33,906 bases of DNA, taken from assembly GCA_005776475.1 (NCBI GenBank), contig SXPB01000240.1, positions 1 through 33,906 on the forward strand. The letters are read 5' to 3'. Below are positions 1 through 8,088 of this stretch, in pieces. The notes below the pieces were generated by a model. The model was not told the origin of the DNA. It made no database searches and worked only from the letters and a program-made list of their open reading frames with translations. Position numbers and translations under genes: made by a program. Within the stretch, counting starts at the first letter, position 1. Each line of letters begins with the position of its first letter. This DNA comes from Planctomycetia bacterium (GTDB lineage Bacteria; Planctomycetota; UBA1135; UBA2386).

Positions 1-1724
1 GAGAACGACACGCCACCAAACAGCCCGAAGGCGTCTTCGATGACGAGCGCCAACGGATACAGCGGGTGCACGCAGAGGGTGCCGAACGGCGTCGGCAACG
101 GCGGCGAGCCGGGGAACGACACCAGCACCAGGTACGGCACGAACGGCGGCACCGCGTCGGTCTGGTTCGTCAGCGTCAGCACGAGGGGCGATGCACTCGC
201 TGACGACGTGAGACGCCGCGCGAACACGCCAAACAGCGCACTGGCCGGCGCGCCAGCCACAGTCGCCGTCACCGTGATGGCACCCTGCGCCGATGCGGGC
301 GCCGCGATCGACACGCTGGCCAGCCCCTGCGCATCGGTCAGCGTCGGATTGCTCGACGTCACCACGCCCGGACCGGTCACCGCAAACGCCACGCTCGCAT
401 TCACCAGCGGACTGCCCGAAGGCCCAACGACGCGCGCCACCAACGGCAACGGGAACGCTTCGCCGGCCGCGACGCGCTGCCCGCTGCCGCTGACCGCGGC
501 GATGCCGTTGTTGGCACCGAGCGGCCGCACGCGCTGCAACATGCCGGGATGCCGCGTGCAGTACAACGCCCCGTCGGGCCCTTGCCGCAGGCTGGTGATG
601 CCGAAGAAGCCCTGGCCCCAGTTGGTCGCCGTCGGTTGGCCAGGAACCGCGGGCGGCGACGTCCAGGTGCCGCTGTCGACGAGCCGCCGGATCTCGCCGG
701 TGAAGTGGTCGGCAAAGAACAGCTGCCCTTCGTAGCCAACCCCGAACGCCATCGCGCCGCCGAGATTGCGGTAGCGCGGCCCGACCAGCAGCGCCGCCCA
801 CGGGCTGTTCGGCACCGTGGCGATCGGGCCGACGAGCCCGGGCGGCGGTGATCCGCCGCAGCCGACACCGGGTGCGGTGCCCTCGAACCATGGCCAGCCG
901 AAGTTGCGCAGCGGCAGTGCTCCGACCGACGGCCGCACGTAGACCGAGATCTCTTCCTGCACGAACTCGCCGACGTCGCCGACGAAGACGTCCCCGGTCA
1001 ACGCATCGACTTCGAGCCGCCACGGATTGCGCAAGCCGTGCGCGAGCATCAGCTGCGTGTGGTCGCTGTTCGCACTGAGCGGGTTGTCGCCAGGATCCAG
1101 CACCGCGAACGACGGCAACGTTGCACTCGCCCCGGCCGGCAGACCACTGACGTCGAAGCGCAGCAACCAACCCGCCTGCGACGCGAGGTTCTGCGACTGG
1201 CACGGCACCCCATCATCGCCGCAGGCGAGGTAGAGCATGCCGTCCGGCCCGAACCGCAACGCACCGCCGTTGTGGTTGGTCGACTGGTCCGCCAGCGTGC
1301 CGAGCACCACGCGCCGACTCGCCGCCGCGAACTGCAGGCTTGTGCTGTTCGGATCCGCGAGCGCGCCAGTGCACGTGAAGCGATCGACGTGCAGGAAAGC
1401 GTCCGCGGTGTGCGCGTAGAAGACGTAGACGAAGCCGTTGCTCGCAAACGCGGGATCGGCAGCGATGCTCAGCAGGCCACGTTCGTAGTCGGTTTCGACG
1501 TTGGGTACGACGCCGACCGTCGCGGTCGCACCCGTCGCGTACACACGCACTTCGCCAGCCTTGTGCGCGAGCAGGCAGCGGCCATCGGCCAGAAAGCACA
1601 GGTCGTGGGGCGTCGGCAAACCACTCGGCACCAGCGTGTCGACGACGAACCCCGCGGGCACGTTTTGCGCCGCGAGCATGGGAACGAACGCGATCGCGAC
1701 AAGCGCAGCAAGCTTCGACGGCAC
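1..1724 (-). CDS. Secreted PQQ-dependent sugar dehydrogenase-like protein with Ig-like domain, 3' end cut by window edge
   Basis: About 574 codons are visible and the frame is still open at the left edge, so the C-terminus is missing. I chose the GTG at 1724-1722 because GAGAGG lies about 7 nt upstream and it yields a signal peptide (hydrophobic core, then LAAQ near residue 20). Residues about 25-400 resemble the glucose/sorbosone dehydrogenase six-bladed propeller: GLLSIAADPAFASNGFVYV near 83-102, NHNGG with RFGPDG near 150-162, and HGLRNPW followed by GDVFVGDVG further on. Family members oxidise sugars or aldoses with PQQ in the periplasm. A bacterial Ig-like domain follows (about 405-500), then a beta-rich tail similar in style to the tail of the propeller protein at 2073-4514. 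The fold is secure; the substrate is unknown. Confidence 0.85.
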   Translation of the reverse strand, partial: MPSKLAALVAIAFVPMLAAQNVPAGFVVDTLVPSGLPTPHDLCFLADGRCLLAHKAGEVRVYATGATATVGVVPNVETDYERGLLSIAADPAFASNGFVYVFYAHTADAFLHVDRFTCTGALADPNSTSLQFAAASRRVVLGTLADQSTNHNGGALRFGPDGMLYLACGDDGVPCQSQNLASQAGWLLRFDVSGLPAGASATLPSFAVLDPGDNPLSANSDHTQLMLAHGLRNPWRLEVDALTGDVFVGDVGEFVQEEISVYVRPSVGALPLRNFGWPWFEGTAPGVGCGGSPPPGLVGPIATVPNSPWAALLVGPRYRNLGGAMAFGVGYEGQLFFADHFTGEIRRLVDSGTWTSPPAVPGQPTATNWGQGFFGITSLRQGPDGALYCTRHPGMLQRVRPLGANNGIAAVSGSGQRVAAGEAFPLPLVARVVGPSGSPLVNASVAFAVTGPGVVTSSNPTLTDAQGLASVSIAAPASAQGAITVTATVAGAPASALFGVFARRLTSSASASPLVLTLTNQTDAVPPFVPYLVLVSFPGSPPLPTPFGTLCVHPLYPLALVIEDAFGLFGGVSF

Positions 1725-1801
1725 GGCAACCTCTCGAACGCGGGTGCGGGGGCGCCGCAGGCTACCCGAAACGCCGACCTTCGGATCGATGCGAACCCGG
1801 C

Positions 1802-2062
1802 ATGCTCGCCGTGCAGTTCACGCTGCCGGAGTTCGACTTCGTCCTGCACCTGCAGCACGAATGGCGCGCGCTGGCCAACCTCGCCGGCCTGTTGCTCGGT
1901 TTCGCGCCGTTGGCAGCCCACTTCGCCGGCGTGTTCCCCGCCGCGCGTTCGGTCGGCAGTTGGCTGCGCCATGGCTGGCGCGTCGCAGTCGGGTTCGGGC
2001 TCGGCTTCCTGGCGATGTACGTGGTGTTCGGCTTTCACCCGCACGATCTGCCGCGCGGCTGA
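1802..2062 (+). CDS. Small two-helix membrane protein, function unknown
   Basis: An 86-residue protein that I do not recognise. Codon use is typical of the real genes here, with mostly G or C in third position. It has two hydrophobic stretches, about residues 24-47 (LANLAGLLLGFAPLAAHFAG) and 60-77 (VAVGFGLGFLAMYVVF), separated by a basic loop with SWLRHGWR, so a helical hairpin in the inner membrane is likely. The start has no clear ribosome-binding site, and no better start exists in frame. It is divergent from the sugar dehydrogenase gene (77 nt between starts) and converges on the propeller gene, ending 10 nt before that gene's stop. Confidence 0.6.
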   Translation: MLAVQFTLPEFDFVLHLQHEWRALANLAGLLLGFAPLAAHFAGVFPAARSVGSWLRHGWRVAVGFGLGFLAMYVVFGFHPHDLPRG

Positions 2063-2072
2063 GTTCGTTCGC

Positions 2073-4514
2073 TCAGAACCAGCCCACGGTCAGCTGCAGC
2101 GCGTTGGTCGCGGTGATCGCTGTGATCGCGCCGCCGCCGCCGAACTCGATCGGGATCATCTGGTGGCGGAACGTGATGCCGGCGATCGCTGGCGTGTTCG
2201 GCAACGTCCACGTGTAGTTGGCAGTGCCGTTGCTGCTCGGCAGCAAGTGCACGACGTCGGCGGACGCCATCTGCGTGCAGCCGGGTTGTCCGGCCGGATG
2301 CAAGGTCGCCAGCGGCGTGGATGCGGGAGACAGCCCGGTGAGCGCAAGCACGAGCCCCGATGTGGGCAAGCCCGTCGCGTGCGAACGGAACGGCGCGCCG
2401 GCCCACGGCAGCGACGCAGCGGTCAACGTGTTGGCGCCGCCGCTGCTCGGGCAGCCGGCTCCCGCTTGCGCGGTGCTGGCGGGACACGACGACGTCAGCC
2501 GAGCGACTCCATGCAGCACCGCACCCGTGGAAAGGAGAAGGCCACCAGCGCCGATCACGCTGCCGTCGGCCGTGGTCGTCATCGTCGTGATGTTGGCCAC
2601 GTCATCGACAACGGGATTCCATGCAACCCCATTCCAACGCTGCAGCGGGGCACCATTGCCCGAAGCGAGCAGATCGCCATTTGGCAAGACGTGCAGGGCG
2701 AAGACGTCGCCGTACGGCCAACCCATCGACAACCACGACGCTCCGTTCCAACGCAGCAATTTGTCTGGGCTCGTTTGGGTGTACCCGCCAACCACCAGGT
2801 CGCCGGATGGCAGCCGGACCATCGCATACGGAAGCCCGAGGAAGCCCGCACCCAGAGGCTGCCAGGAAGTGCCGTTCCAAAGGGCGACGCCGTTGGCAGT
2901 GACACCGCCGGCAGTGGAGAACCAGCCGCAGACGACCAAATCGCCGTTCGGCATGACGACCATCGCGGTCGGGGCGCCACCCAAACCGGCACCGAGTGAC
3001 GACCATGCGTTGCCGTTCCATCGAGCAATGCGATTGGCGGCGATTCCACCCGCCGTCTGGAACGAGCCACCGACCACGATGTCGCCGTTCGGCAGCACAC
3101 AGGAAGTCGCCCCCCAGGAAGTGATTCCACTGCCGAGAGCCTGCCACGAGGCTCCGTTCCACTTCGCCACGCGATTGGCAGGCAGACCACCGGCCGAAGT
3201 GAAGTCGCCGACGGCGATCAGTTCCCCTTGTGGCAAAGCAGTGATGCTCGCAACCAGACCGTTGCAGCCTGACCCAAGGGCAGACCAGCCCGAAGGACTC
3301 CAGCGTGCGACTCGCATGGCCGCGATGTTGCCGACGGTGGTGAAGGTGCCGGCGATGGCGAACGTGCCGTCCGACCACGCTGACGTGGTGTTCACTGCCC
3401 CGTTGACCCCAGGCCCAGCCGGCAACCAAGACATCCCGTTCCAACGAGCGGCACGATGAGCGCTGTTTCCGCCAGCCGAGTGGAACCCGCCAGCCACGAA
3501 GACATCACCATTCGGCAACAACTCCGAACCCAGCACTGGCCCGTTGACTCCTGCGCCCACTGGCGCCCACGTCGAGCCATCCCAACCTGCGAGGTAGCTG
3601 AACACCGTCGGCAACGTGTTCTGGATCGTACCGCCCGCGATGATGTTGCCATTCGGCAGCACCGTGAGTGTGTAGACCCCGAGGTTTGGCGCGATACCAA
3701 ACGCAACCCATGCCGCCCCATTCCATCGTGCGACGCCCCCGCCCGAGAAAGCAGTGATGTAGTCCCCGCCGACGATGAGGTCCCCGTTGGGCATCAAGGC
3801 GAACGTCCGCACAAAGCCAGCGAAGCCAAGTCCCATCGAGGACCAGGAGACTCCGTTCCATCGAGCGACCTTGTCCGCAGCGACACCGCCGAGCGAGGTG
3901 AAGCTGCCGCCAGCAACGAGATCGCCGTTCGGCATCACTTGCAACGCGTTGATGCCGCCGATCGCAGTGGTGTTGAGCGGCGTCCACGCCACTCCATTCC
4001 ACCGAGCAAGTCCTGCAGCCGGTACGCCACCAGCCGAGGTGAACAAACCCCCGGCAACGACATCACCGCTCGGCATTGCGGCTAGTGCGAGGACGTCGGA
4101 ATCGACACCACTTCCGAGAGGCGCCCATGCACCGCCCGACCATATCGCAAGCCGATTTGCGGCAACGCCACCAGCCATGGTGAAGGGCCCCCCCACGACC
4201 AAGTCACCGTTCGGCAAACTGGCGATCGCGCGAACCCTTCCGTCGACGCCCGCCCCGAAGGCGGACCACAAGCCGGTCGCTGGATCCCACGCCGCCACAT
4301 TTGCAGCACGGACTGATCCTGCAATGCTGAAGTCACCGCCGCAGATGACCACCGGCGTTGCAGGACCTGATCCGTCCGGATCATGCATCGCGGTGGCCCA
4401 GATGATGCCATTCACGCCGGGGATGCCGCCCATCGGCTGCCAGACGTTCGCGCACTGCGACGCGGCGATCGAGCCTAGTCCGGCAACGGCGAGAAGCGAC
4501 GAGACGAGGCGCAT
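2073..4514 (-). CDS. Secreted repeat protein, probable double seven-bladed beta-propeller
   Basis: An 813-residue protein. The ATG at 4514 is preferred over one 33 nt upstream because it begins directly with a signal peptide (MRLVSSLLAVAGLG, cleavage near IAASQ). The body is about 14 tandem units of roughly 40-50 residues with the pattern LPNGDLVVGG-F-SAGG-ANRVARWNG-SW-LG. Fourteen units suggest two seven-bladed propellers, by analogy with Kelch-like and delta-60-like repeats. The last 137 residues form a separate beta-rich domain beginning near CPASTAQAG and ending IEFGGGGAITAITATNALQL, typical in style of large planctomycete secreted proteins and possibly a sorting or anchoring module. No catalytic residues are recognisable. 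It lies downstream of the helicase gene on the same strand (59 nt gap), but shared transcription is not evident. Confidence 0.85.
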   Translation of the reverse strand: MRLVSSLLAVAGLGSIAASQCANVWQPMGGIPGVNGIIWATAMHDPDGSGPATPVVICGGDFSIAGSVRAANVAAWDPATGLWSAFGAGVDGRVRAIASLPNGDLVVGGPFTMAGGVAANRLAIWSGGAWAPLGSGVDSDVLALAAMPSGDVVAGGLFTSAGGVPAAGLARWNGVAWTPLNTTAIGGINALQVMPNGDLVAGGSFTSLGGVAADKVARWNGVSWSSMGLGFAGFVRTFALMPNGDLIVGGDYITAFSGGGVARWNGAAWVAFGIAPNLGVYTLTVLPNGNIIAGGTIQNTLPTVFSYLAGWDGSTWAPVGAGVNGPVLGSELLPNGDVFVAGGFHSAGGNSAHRAARWNGMSWLPAGPGVNGAVNTTSAWSDGTFAIAGTFTTVGNIAAMRVARWSPSGWSALGSGCNGLVASITALPQGELIAVGDFTSAGGLPANRVAKWNGASWQALGSGITSWGATSCVLPNGDIVVGGSFQTAGGIAANRIARWNGNAWSSLGAGLGGAPTAMVVMPNGDLVVCGWFSTAGGVTANGVALWNGTSWQPLGAGFLGLPYAMVRLPSGDLVVGGYTQTSPDKLLRWNGASWLSMGWPYGDVFALHVLPNGDLLASGNGAPLQRWNGVAWNPVVDDVANITTMTTTADGSVIGAGGLLLSTGAVLHGVARLTSSCPASTAQAGAGCPSSGGANTLTAASLPWAGAPFRSHATGLPTSGLVLALTGLSPASTPLATLHPAGQPGCTQMASADVVHLLPSSNGTANYTWTLPNTPAIAGITFRHQMIPIEFGGGGAITAITATNALQLTVGWF
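2487..4440 (-). repeat. Tandem array of about 14 propeller-blade repeats
   Basis: In-frame repeats of roughly 120-145 bp encode the blades of the secreted propeller protein. The best-conserved DNA cores encode PNGDLVVGG and VARWNG; on the plus strand these read like gttcggcat/cac and ccattcca/ccgttcca, recurring about every 140 bp. Units are diverged rather than identical, so they are old. Units near the C-terminal end (about 2550-2850) are shorter. Boundaries are approximate. Confidence 0.75.
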
Positions 4515-4573
4515 GCCCGCAGTATGCACCGCCGGCCGCGACGTCACACGGGGAGCGCTACCGCTCAGCTCGT

Positions 4574-5782
4574 TCAGTGCGCCGAGGCCGTGCGACCCCG
4601 CGAACGCCCGTCGCGCCGCTTGCCGCGACCACCACCGCCACCGCCCTCACGTCGCTTCGGCATGCCATAGCCGCGCCCGGCCGACGGCACGCTCGCCACT
4701 TCCCTGCCCTGCAGGTGCCCCTGCACCACTGCGAACAGCCGCTTCTCCATCGGCGCCACCAGCGACAGCGCGCGCCCGGACTTGCCGGCGCGCCCGGTGC
4801 GGCCCGAACGATGGATGTAGTCCTCGAGGGCGAGCGGGAAGTCGAAGTTGACGACCAGTTCGATGTCGTCGACGTCGATGCCGCGCGCGGCGACGGCGGT
4901 CGCGATCAGGAACCGCGTCTTGCCGCGCGAGAACGCCTGCAAACAGGCGTAGCGGGCCTCGGCGCTCTTGTCGCCGTGGATCGAGTCGGCGGGCAGCCCG
5001 GCACGCTTCAACGCGTTGCCGAGTTTCTCGCAGCCGATCTTCTTGTTGACGAACACCAGCACGCGGCCGGATTCGCGCTGCAGCAGGCGTTCGAGCGCCT
5101 CCTGCTTGTCGTGTGCGTTCACCGCAACGAAGCGGTGCGCAATCGTGCTGGCCGACTGGCTGCGCGAACCGATCTGCACGCGCTCGGCGTTGGGCAGGAA
5201 GTCGTTGACCAGGCCTTCGACTTCCTTCGGCATCGTCGCGCTGAACAGCAGGTTCTGCCGTTCCTGCGGCAAGCGCAGGAAGACACGCCGGATCTGCGGC
5301 ATGAAGCCCATGACGAGCATGCGGGCGGCTTCGTCGAGCACGACCATCTGCACGTGTTCGAAGCTGATGTTGCGCCGTTCGAGATGGTCGATCAAACGAC
5401 CGGGACAGGCGACCACGATGTCGAGGCCGCGCTTGAACGCCGATTCCTGGATCGACATGTCGACGCCGCCGAACGCGGTGCACACGTGCAGGCCGGCGAA
5501 CTGCGCGTAGACGCGCAGGTTCTCGGCGACCTGGACGCACAGCTCGCGGGTCGGGACGATGATGACGCCGCGCAGGCCCGGTGGGCCGCCGCACAGCTTG
5601 TTGAGCATCGGCAGGCCGAAGGCGGCGGTCTTGCCGCTACCGGTTTGGCCAAGGCCGATCAGTTCGGCGCCGCCTAGGATCTTCGGGATCGCGTTCGACT
5701 GGATCTCGGTCGGCGTTTCGTAACCCGCGGCGCGAACGCCGCGAAGGATGGGCTCCTTGAGCCCGAGGGAAGCAAAACTCAC
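4574..5782 (-). CDS. rhlE: RhlE-like DEAD-box RNA helicase with a DEAA motif II
   Basis: A 402-residue two-RecA-domain RNA helicase; the MSFASLGL start matches the RhlE family. Visible motifs are the Q motif (YETPTEIQ, 21-28), motif I GQTGSGKT (45-52), Ia PTREL (77-81), III SAT (181-183), V ARGID, and VI HRSGRTGRAG. The basic, glycine-rich tail (GGGGGGRGKRRDGRSRGR) is typical of RhlE RNA-binding tails. Family members unwind short RNA duplexes during ribosome assembly, RNA decay or cold adaptation. Three conserved residues are altered: motif II reads DEAA (150-153) instead of DEAD, the following LDMGF reads LVMGF, and TPGR reads CPGR (126-129). All other motifs are intact, so the family call is firm, but ATPase coupling may differ. 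The leader (5783-6062) contains several inverted repeats. Confidence 0.93.
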   Translation of the reverse strand: MSFASLGLKEPILRGVRAAGYETPTEIQSNAIPKILGGAELIGLGQTGSGKTAAFGLPMLNKLCGGPPGLRGVIIVPTRELCVQVAENLRVYAQFAGLHVCTAFGGVDMSIQESAFKRGLDIVVACPGRLIDHLERRNISFEHVQMVVLDEAARMLVMGFMPQIRRVFLRLPQERQNLLFSATMPKEVEGLVNDFLPNAERVQIGSRSQSASTIAHRFVAVNAHDKQEALERLLQRESGRVLVFVNKKIGCEKLGNALKRAGLPADSIHGDKSAEARYACLQAFSRGKTRFLIATAVAARGIDVDDIELVVNFDFPLALEDYIHRSGRTGRAGKSGRALSLVAPMEKRLFAVVQGHLQGREVASVPSAGRGYGMPKRREGGGGGGRGKRRDGRSRGRTASAH

Positions 5783-5846
5783 TCGTTCGTACTCGTTGCC
5801 GACGGACGGGGTCCGCCGGACGTGGGATCAATGACGGTGGGGCTTG

Positions 5847-5884
5847 CCACGAAGCGACAGGCGCGACGTGGCCGACCTTCGTGG
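5847..5884 (-). other. Inverted repeat in the helicase leader
   Basis: CCACGAAG at 5847-5854 and CTTCGTGG at 5877-5884 are perfect 8-base arms around a 22-nt loop, about 65-100 nt upstream of the helicase start. In the minus-strand transcript this could be a leader stem. A regulatory role is inference. Confidence 0.35.
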
Positions 5885-5929
5885 TCAGCCCGCAGTGACG
5901 GACAGGCGTGGCATCGCCGGACACATGTC

Positions 5930-5941
5930 GTGCAATTGCAC
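5930..5941. promoter_or_regulatory. 12-bp perfect palindrome upstream of the helicase
   Basis: GTGCAATTGCAC is a perfect palindrome in the 280-nt gap between the kinase and helicase genes, about 150 nt before the helicase start. Its AT-containing centre stands out in a GC-rich background, so it could be an operator for a dimeric repressor. No cognate regulator is identified, and no convincing -35/-10 pair is visible next to it. Confidence 0.3.
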
Positions 5942-6007
5942 AACGTCCCTGGCATCGGCACTTCTTCGTCCTGACTTGAGACGCCCGACGAGGGCCGGCC
6001 GATGCAA

Positions 6008-6023
6008 GGGTGCCCGGGCACCC
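6008..6023 (-). terminator. Probable terminator hairpin after the H-NOX/kinase operon
   Basis: GGGTGCCCGGGCACCC is a perfect 16-nt palindrome that folds as GGGTGC, a CCGG loop, then GCACCC. It lies about 40 nt downstream of the kinase stop codon on the minus strand. There is no U-tract, as often in GC-rich genomes, so it may act as an RNA-stability hairpin or a weak terminator. Confidence 0.45.
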
Positions 6024-6062
6024 ACCGACGGCGGGCCAGGATAGGGAGCGACGGGCGCTGGC

Positions 6063-7466
6063 TCAAGGGCGCAGGTCGGCAGACGGCAATCCAGGCACGG
6101 GATTGGCCTCACGGCAGAAGCCGTTGCGGCCGCGGCGCGCCAGCAGGGCGACCATGACATCGACCAGACGGTCGATCCGGAAGGGCTTCGGCAGGATCTC
6201 GTCCATGCCGGCGTCGAGATACCGACGCATGCGCTCCTCGATCACGTCGGCCGTGGTGCCGAGGATCGGGATGGCACGATCGCGCACCGGGGACCGCTCG
6301 GCGCGAATGCGGCGGGCAACCTCGTCGCCGTCCATGCCCGGCATCTGCCCATCCAGCATCACGAGGTCGAAGTCGTGTTGTTCGAGCAGCACGAGCGCGA
6401 TGTCGCCGCCGTCCGCCGTGGTCGGTTCGCAGCCCAGGCGCTGCAGCATGCGGCAGGCGACCAGGCGGTTCTGCACGTTGTCGTCGACGATCAGGATGCG
6501 CAGGCCGCGCAGGCGGTCGCGATCGGCATGGCTGGTCGGCGCATCCTGCTCCACGTGCGCCGCCAACATGAGCAGCGCCAGCGTGAAGGTCGAACCGCGA
6601 CCGACTTCGCTCGACAGCGTGATCTCGCCGCCCATCAAGCGCGCCAGCCGCCGCGCGATCGCCAGGCCAAGCCCGGTGCCGAGGTTGTGCTGGCCGCCCG
6701 CAGTCTTGACCTGTTCGTACTCGGTGAACACGCGCTCGTGGTCTTCACGGGCGATGCCAGGCCCGGTGTCGATGACCTGCACCGTCACGGCGATGCGGTC
6801 GTCGAACATCGGCTGCGTCGCCAGCTCGATCGTCACCTGCCCCGCGGCGGTGAACTTCACGGCATTGCCCACCAGGTTGTGCACGATCTGGCGCATTCGC
6901 ACCGGATCGGCGAAGACGACGGCCGGAGTACAACCGCCGACGAGCACTTCCAGATGGACTCCGTTCTGTTCGGCGCGGGCGCGGAACAACGTCGCGGCAT
7001 CCCGCACCAGCTGACGCAGGTCACAGGGCTCGTTGGCGAGTTCTATGTGGCCCGACTCGATTTTCGCGGTGTCTAGCACCGACTGGATCAGCTCGAGCAG
7101 CGTGTCCGCGCACAAGGTGATCGTCTCGACGTGGTCGCATTGGTCGGCCGACAGGGCGGTGCTGCGCAGCAGTTCCAGCGACCCGACCGCGCCGTTCAGC
7201 GGAGTGCGGATCTCATGGCTGAGGCTGGCGAGAAACTGGCTCTTGGCGCGATTGGCGGCCTCGGCCTGCTCCTTGGCGAGCACCAGTTCCTGCGTGCGCT
7301 GGGCGACGCGTTCTTCGAGGTGGCGGTTGACCTCGGCCAGGCGCTCGCGCGCCTCGTAGGCCTCGCGGCTCTTCGACTCGAGCAGCAGCTCGGCTGCAAG
7401 ACGGGCGCGACGTTCGCGCCCGACCTTGCGCAGCATCGGGTTCAGCGGATTGACGTCGTCGGACAC
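6063..7466 (-). CDS. Hybrid histidine kinase without its own sensor, partner of H-NOX
   Basis: A 467-residue kinase. I chose GTG 7466-7464 because GGAGG lies 7 nt upstream; an in-frame ATG at 7523 has no such site. The N-terminus (about 1-75) is a charged coiled coil with no transmembrane or sensory domain. The HisKA box [15 protein letters not shown] carries the phospho-acceptor H84. The ATPase has the N box (NLVGNAVKF, about 198-206), G1 DTGPGIA (233-239) and G2 GTGLGLAI (263-270). A receiver domain follows (about 322-445) with acidic DD (328-329), phospho-acceptor D372 in [10 protein letters not shown], and KPF at 427-429. Its start overlaps the H-NOX gene by 25 nt, so the two should be translationally coupled. 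H-NOX proteins commonly control soluble kinases of this sort. No phosphotransfer or output protein is in the window. Confidence 0.93.
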   Translation of the reverse strand: MSDDVNPLNPMLRKVGRERRARLAAELLLESKSREAYEARERLAEVNRHLEERVAQRTQELVLAKEQAEAANRAKSQFLASLSHEIRTPLNGAVGSLELLRSTALSADQCDHVETITLCADTLLELIQSVLDTAKIESGHIELANEPCDLRQLVRDAATLFRARAEQNGVHLEVLVGGCTPAVVFADPVRMRQIVHNLVGNAVKFTAAGQVTIELATQPMFDDRIAVTVQVIDTGPGIAREDHERVFTEYEQVKTAGGQHNLGTGLGLAIARRLARLMGGEITLSSEVGRGSTFTLALLMLAAHVEQDAPTSHADRDRLRGLRILIVDDNVQNRLVACRMLQRLGCEPTTADGGDIALVLLEQHDFDLVMLDGQMPGMDGDEVARRIRAERSPVRDRAIPILGTTADVIEERMRRYLDAGMDEILPKPFRIDRLVDVMVALLARRGRNGFCREANPVPGLPSADLRP

Positions 7467-8002
7467 GCGGCCCCCTCCGGAACGGTGATCACGAACTCGC
7501 ACGCGTTCTCGGTGCCGGTCCATTGGACGTTGGCGCCAGGGTTGAAGCGTTTCACGCAGCCATCGATCAGACCCAGCGCGAAATCGCGGAACGGGCGCGG
7601 CGACGAGTAGACGAGGCGTAGTTGGTTGCCGGTCCGCTCCGAATAGAACGTCGGCAGCTCGGCGTCAGGGTAGAGCTTGCGCACTTCGGGGTGAATGAAC
7701 GACTCGATGCGTTCCAGCATCGTCAGCGACGATTCGATGCCGGCGGCGAAGGCGGGGAACTTGCCGGCGAGCACGCCGAAGAGATGGCGGCCGTAGCCAC
7801 GCAGCAACTGCGGAGCAGCGGTCCCACTCAGATCGGCCAGCGCGGTGACGAGGTCGGCGAACTCACGCCAGTCGTAGGCGCCGGTCGCAGCATAGGCGCC
7901 ATCGCGCTGCCGGCTGGCCCGCGCCAGCATGGCATCCACCATGGTGAGGCCGTGGACGGACTCGGCCCAGTCCACGAATTCCGTGAAGACGACGCCCTTC
8001 AT
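7442..8002 (-). CDS. H-NOX (heme nitric oxide/oxygen binding) sensor protein
   Basis: A 186-residue protein of full H-NOX length. The MKGVVFTEF start is the family's N-terminus, so ATG 8002 is chosen over the ATG six codons upstream; GGGGA lies just before it. The proximal heme ligand is H104 in [12 protein letters not shown], and the heme-propionate motif YxSxR is Y132-S134-R136. Aligning from memory without gaps to the Thermoanaerobacter (Tt) H-NOX, whose Tyr140 stabilises bound oxygen, places Phe141 here. That suggests an NO-selective sensor that excludes O2. The adjacent, overlapping hybrid kinase is the expected partner: NO-bound H-NOX would alter its autophosphorylation. The family assignment is firm; ligand selectivity is inference. 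Confidence 0.93.
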   Translation of the reverse strand: MKGVVFTEFVDWAESVHGLTMVDAMLARASRQRDGAYAATGAYDWREFADLVTALADLSGTAAPQLLRGYGRHLFGVLAGKFPAFAAGIESSLTMLERIESFIHPEVRKLYPDAELPTFYSERTGNQLRLVYSSPRPFRDFALGLIDGCVKRFNPGANVQWTGTENACEFVITVPEGAACPTTSIR

Positions 8003-8088
8003 GCGTCCCCGATCGACCAAGAGCAGGGGGCTCCAACGCAGGGAAAACCCCTAGTCGGACCTTCGCCTGACCCGTGGCCGATGCGGGC

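Noticed and set aside
1038-2999. A 653-codon plus-strand open frame
   Set aside because: It crosses the sugar dehydrogenase and propeller genes antisense and has an arginine-rich, low-complexity composition.
5779-6066. A 95-codon minus-strand frame in the helicase leader
   Set aside because: It has many cysteines and arginines, no family resemblance and no ribosome-binding site, and it overlaps both neighbours' ends. It looks like leader DNA.
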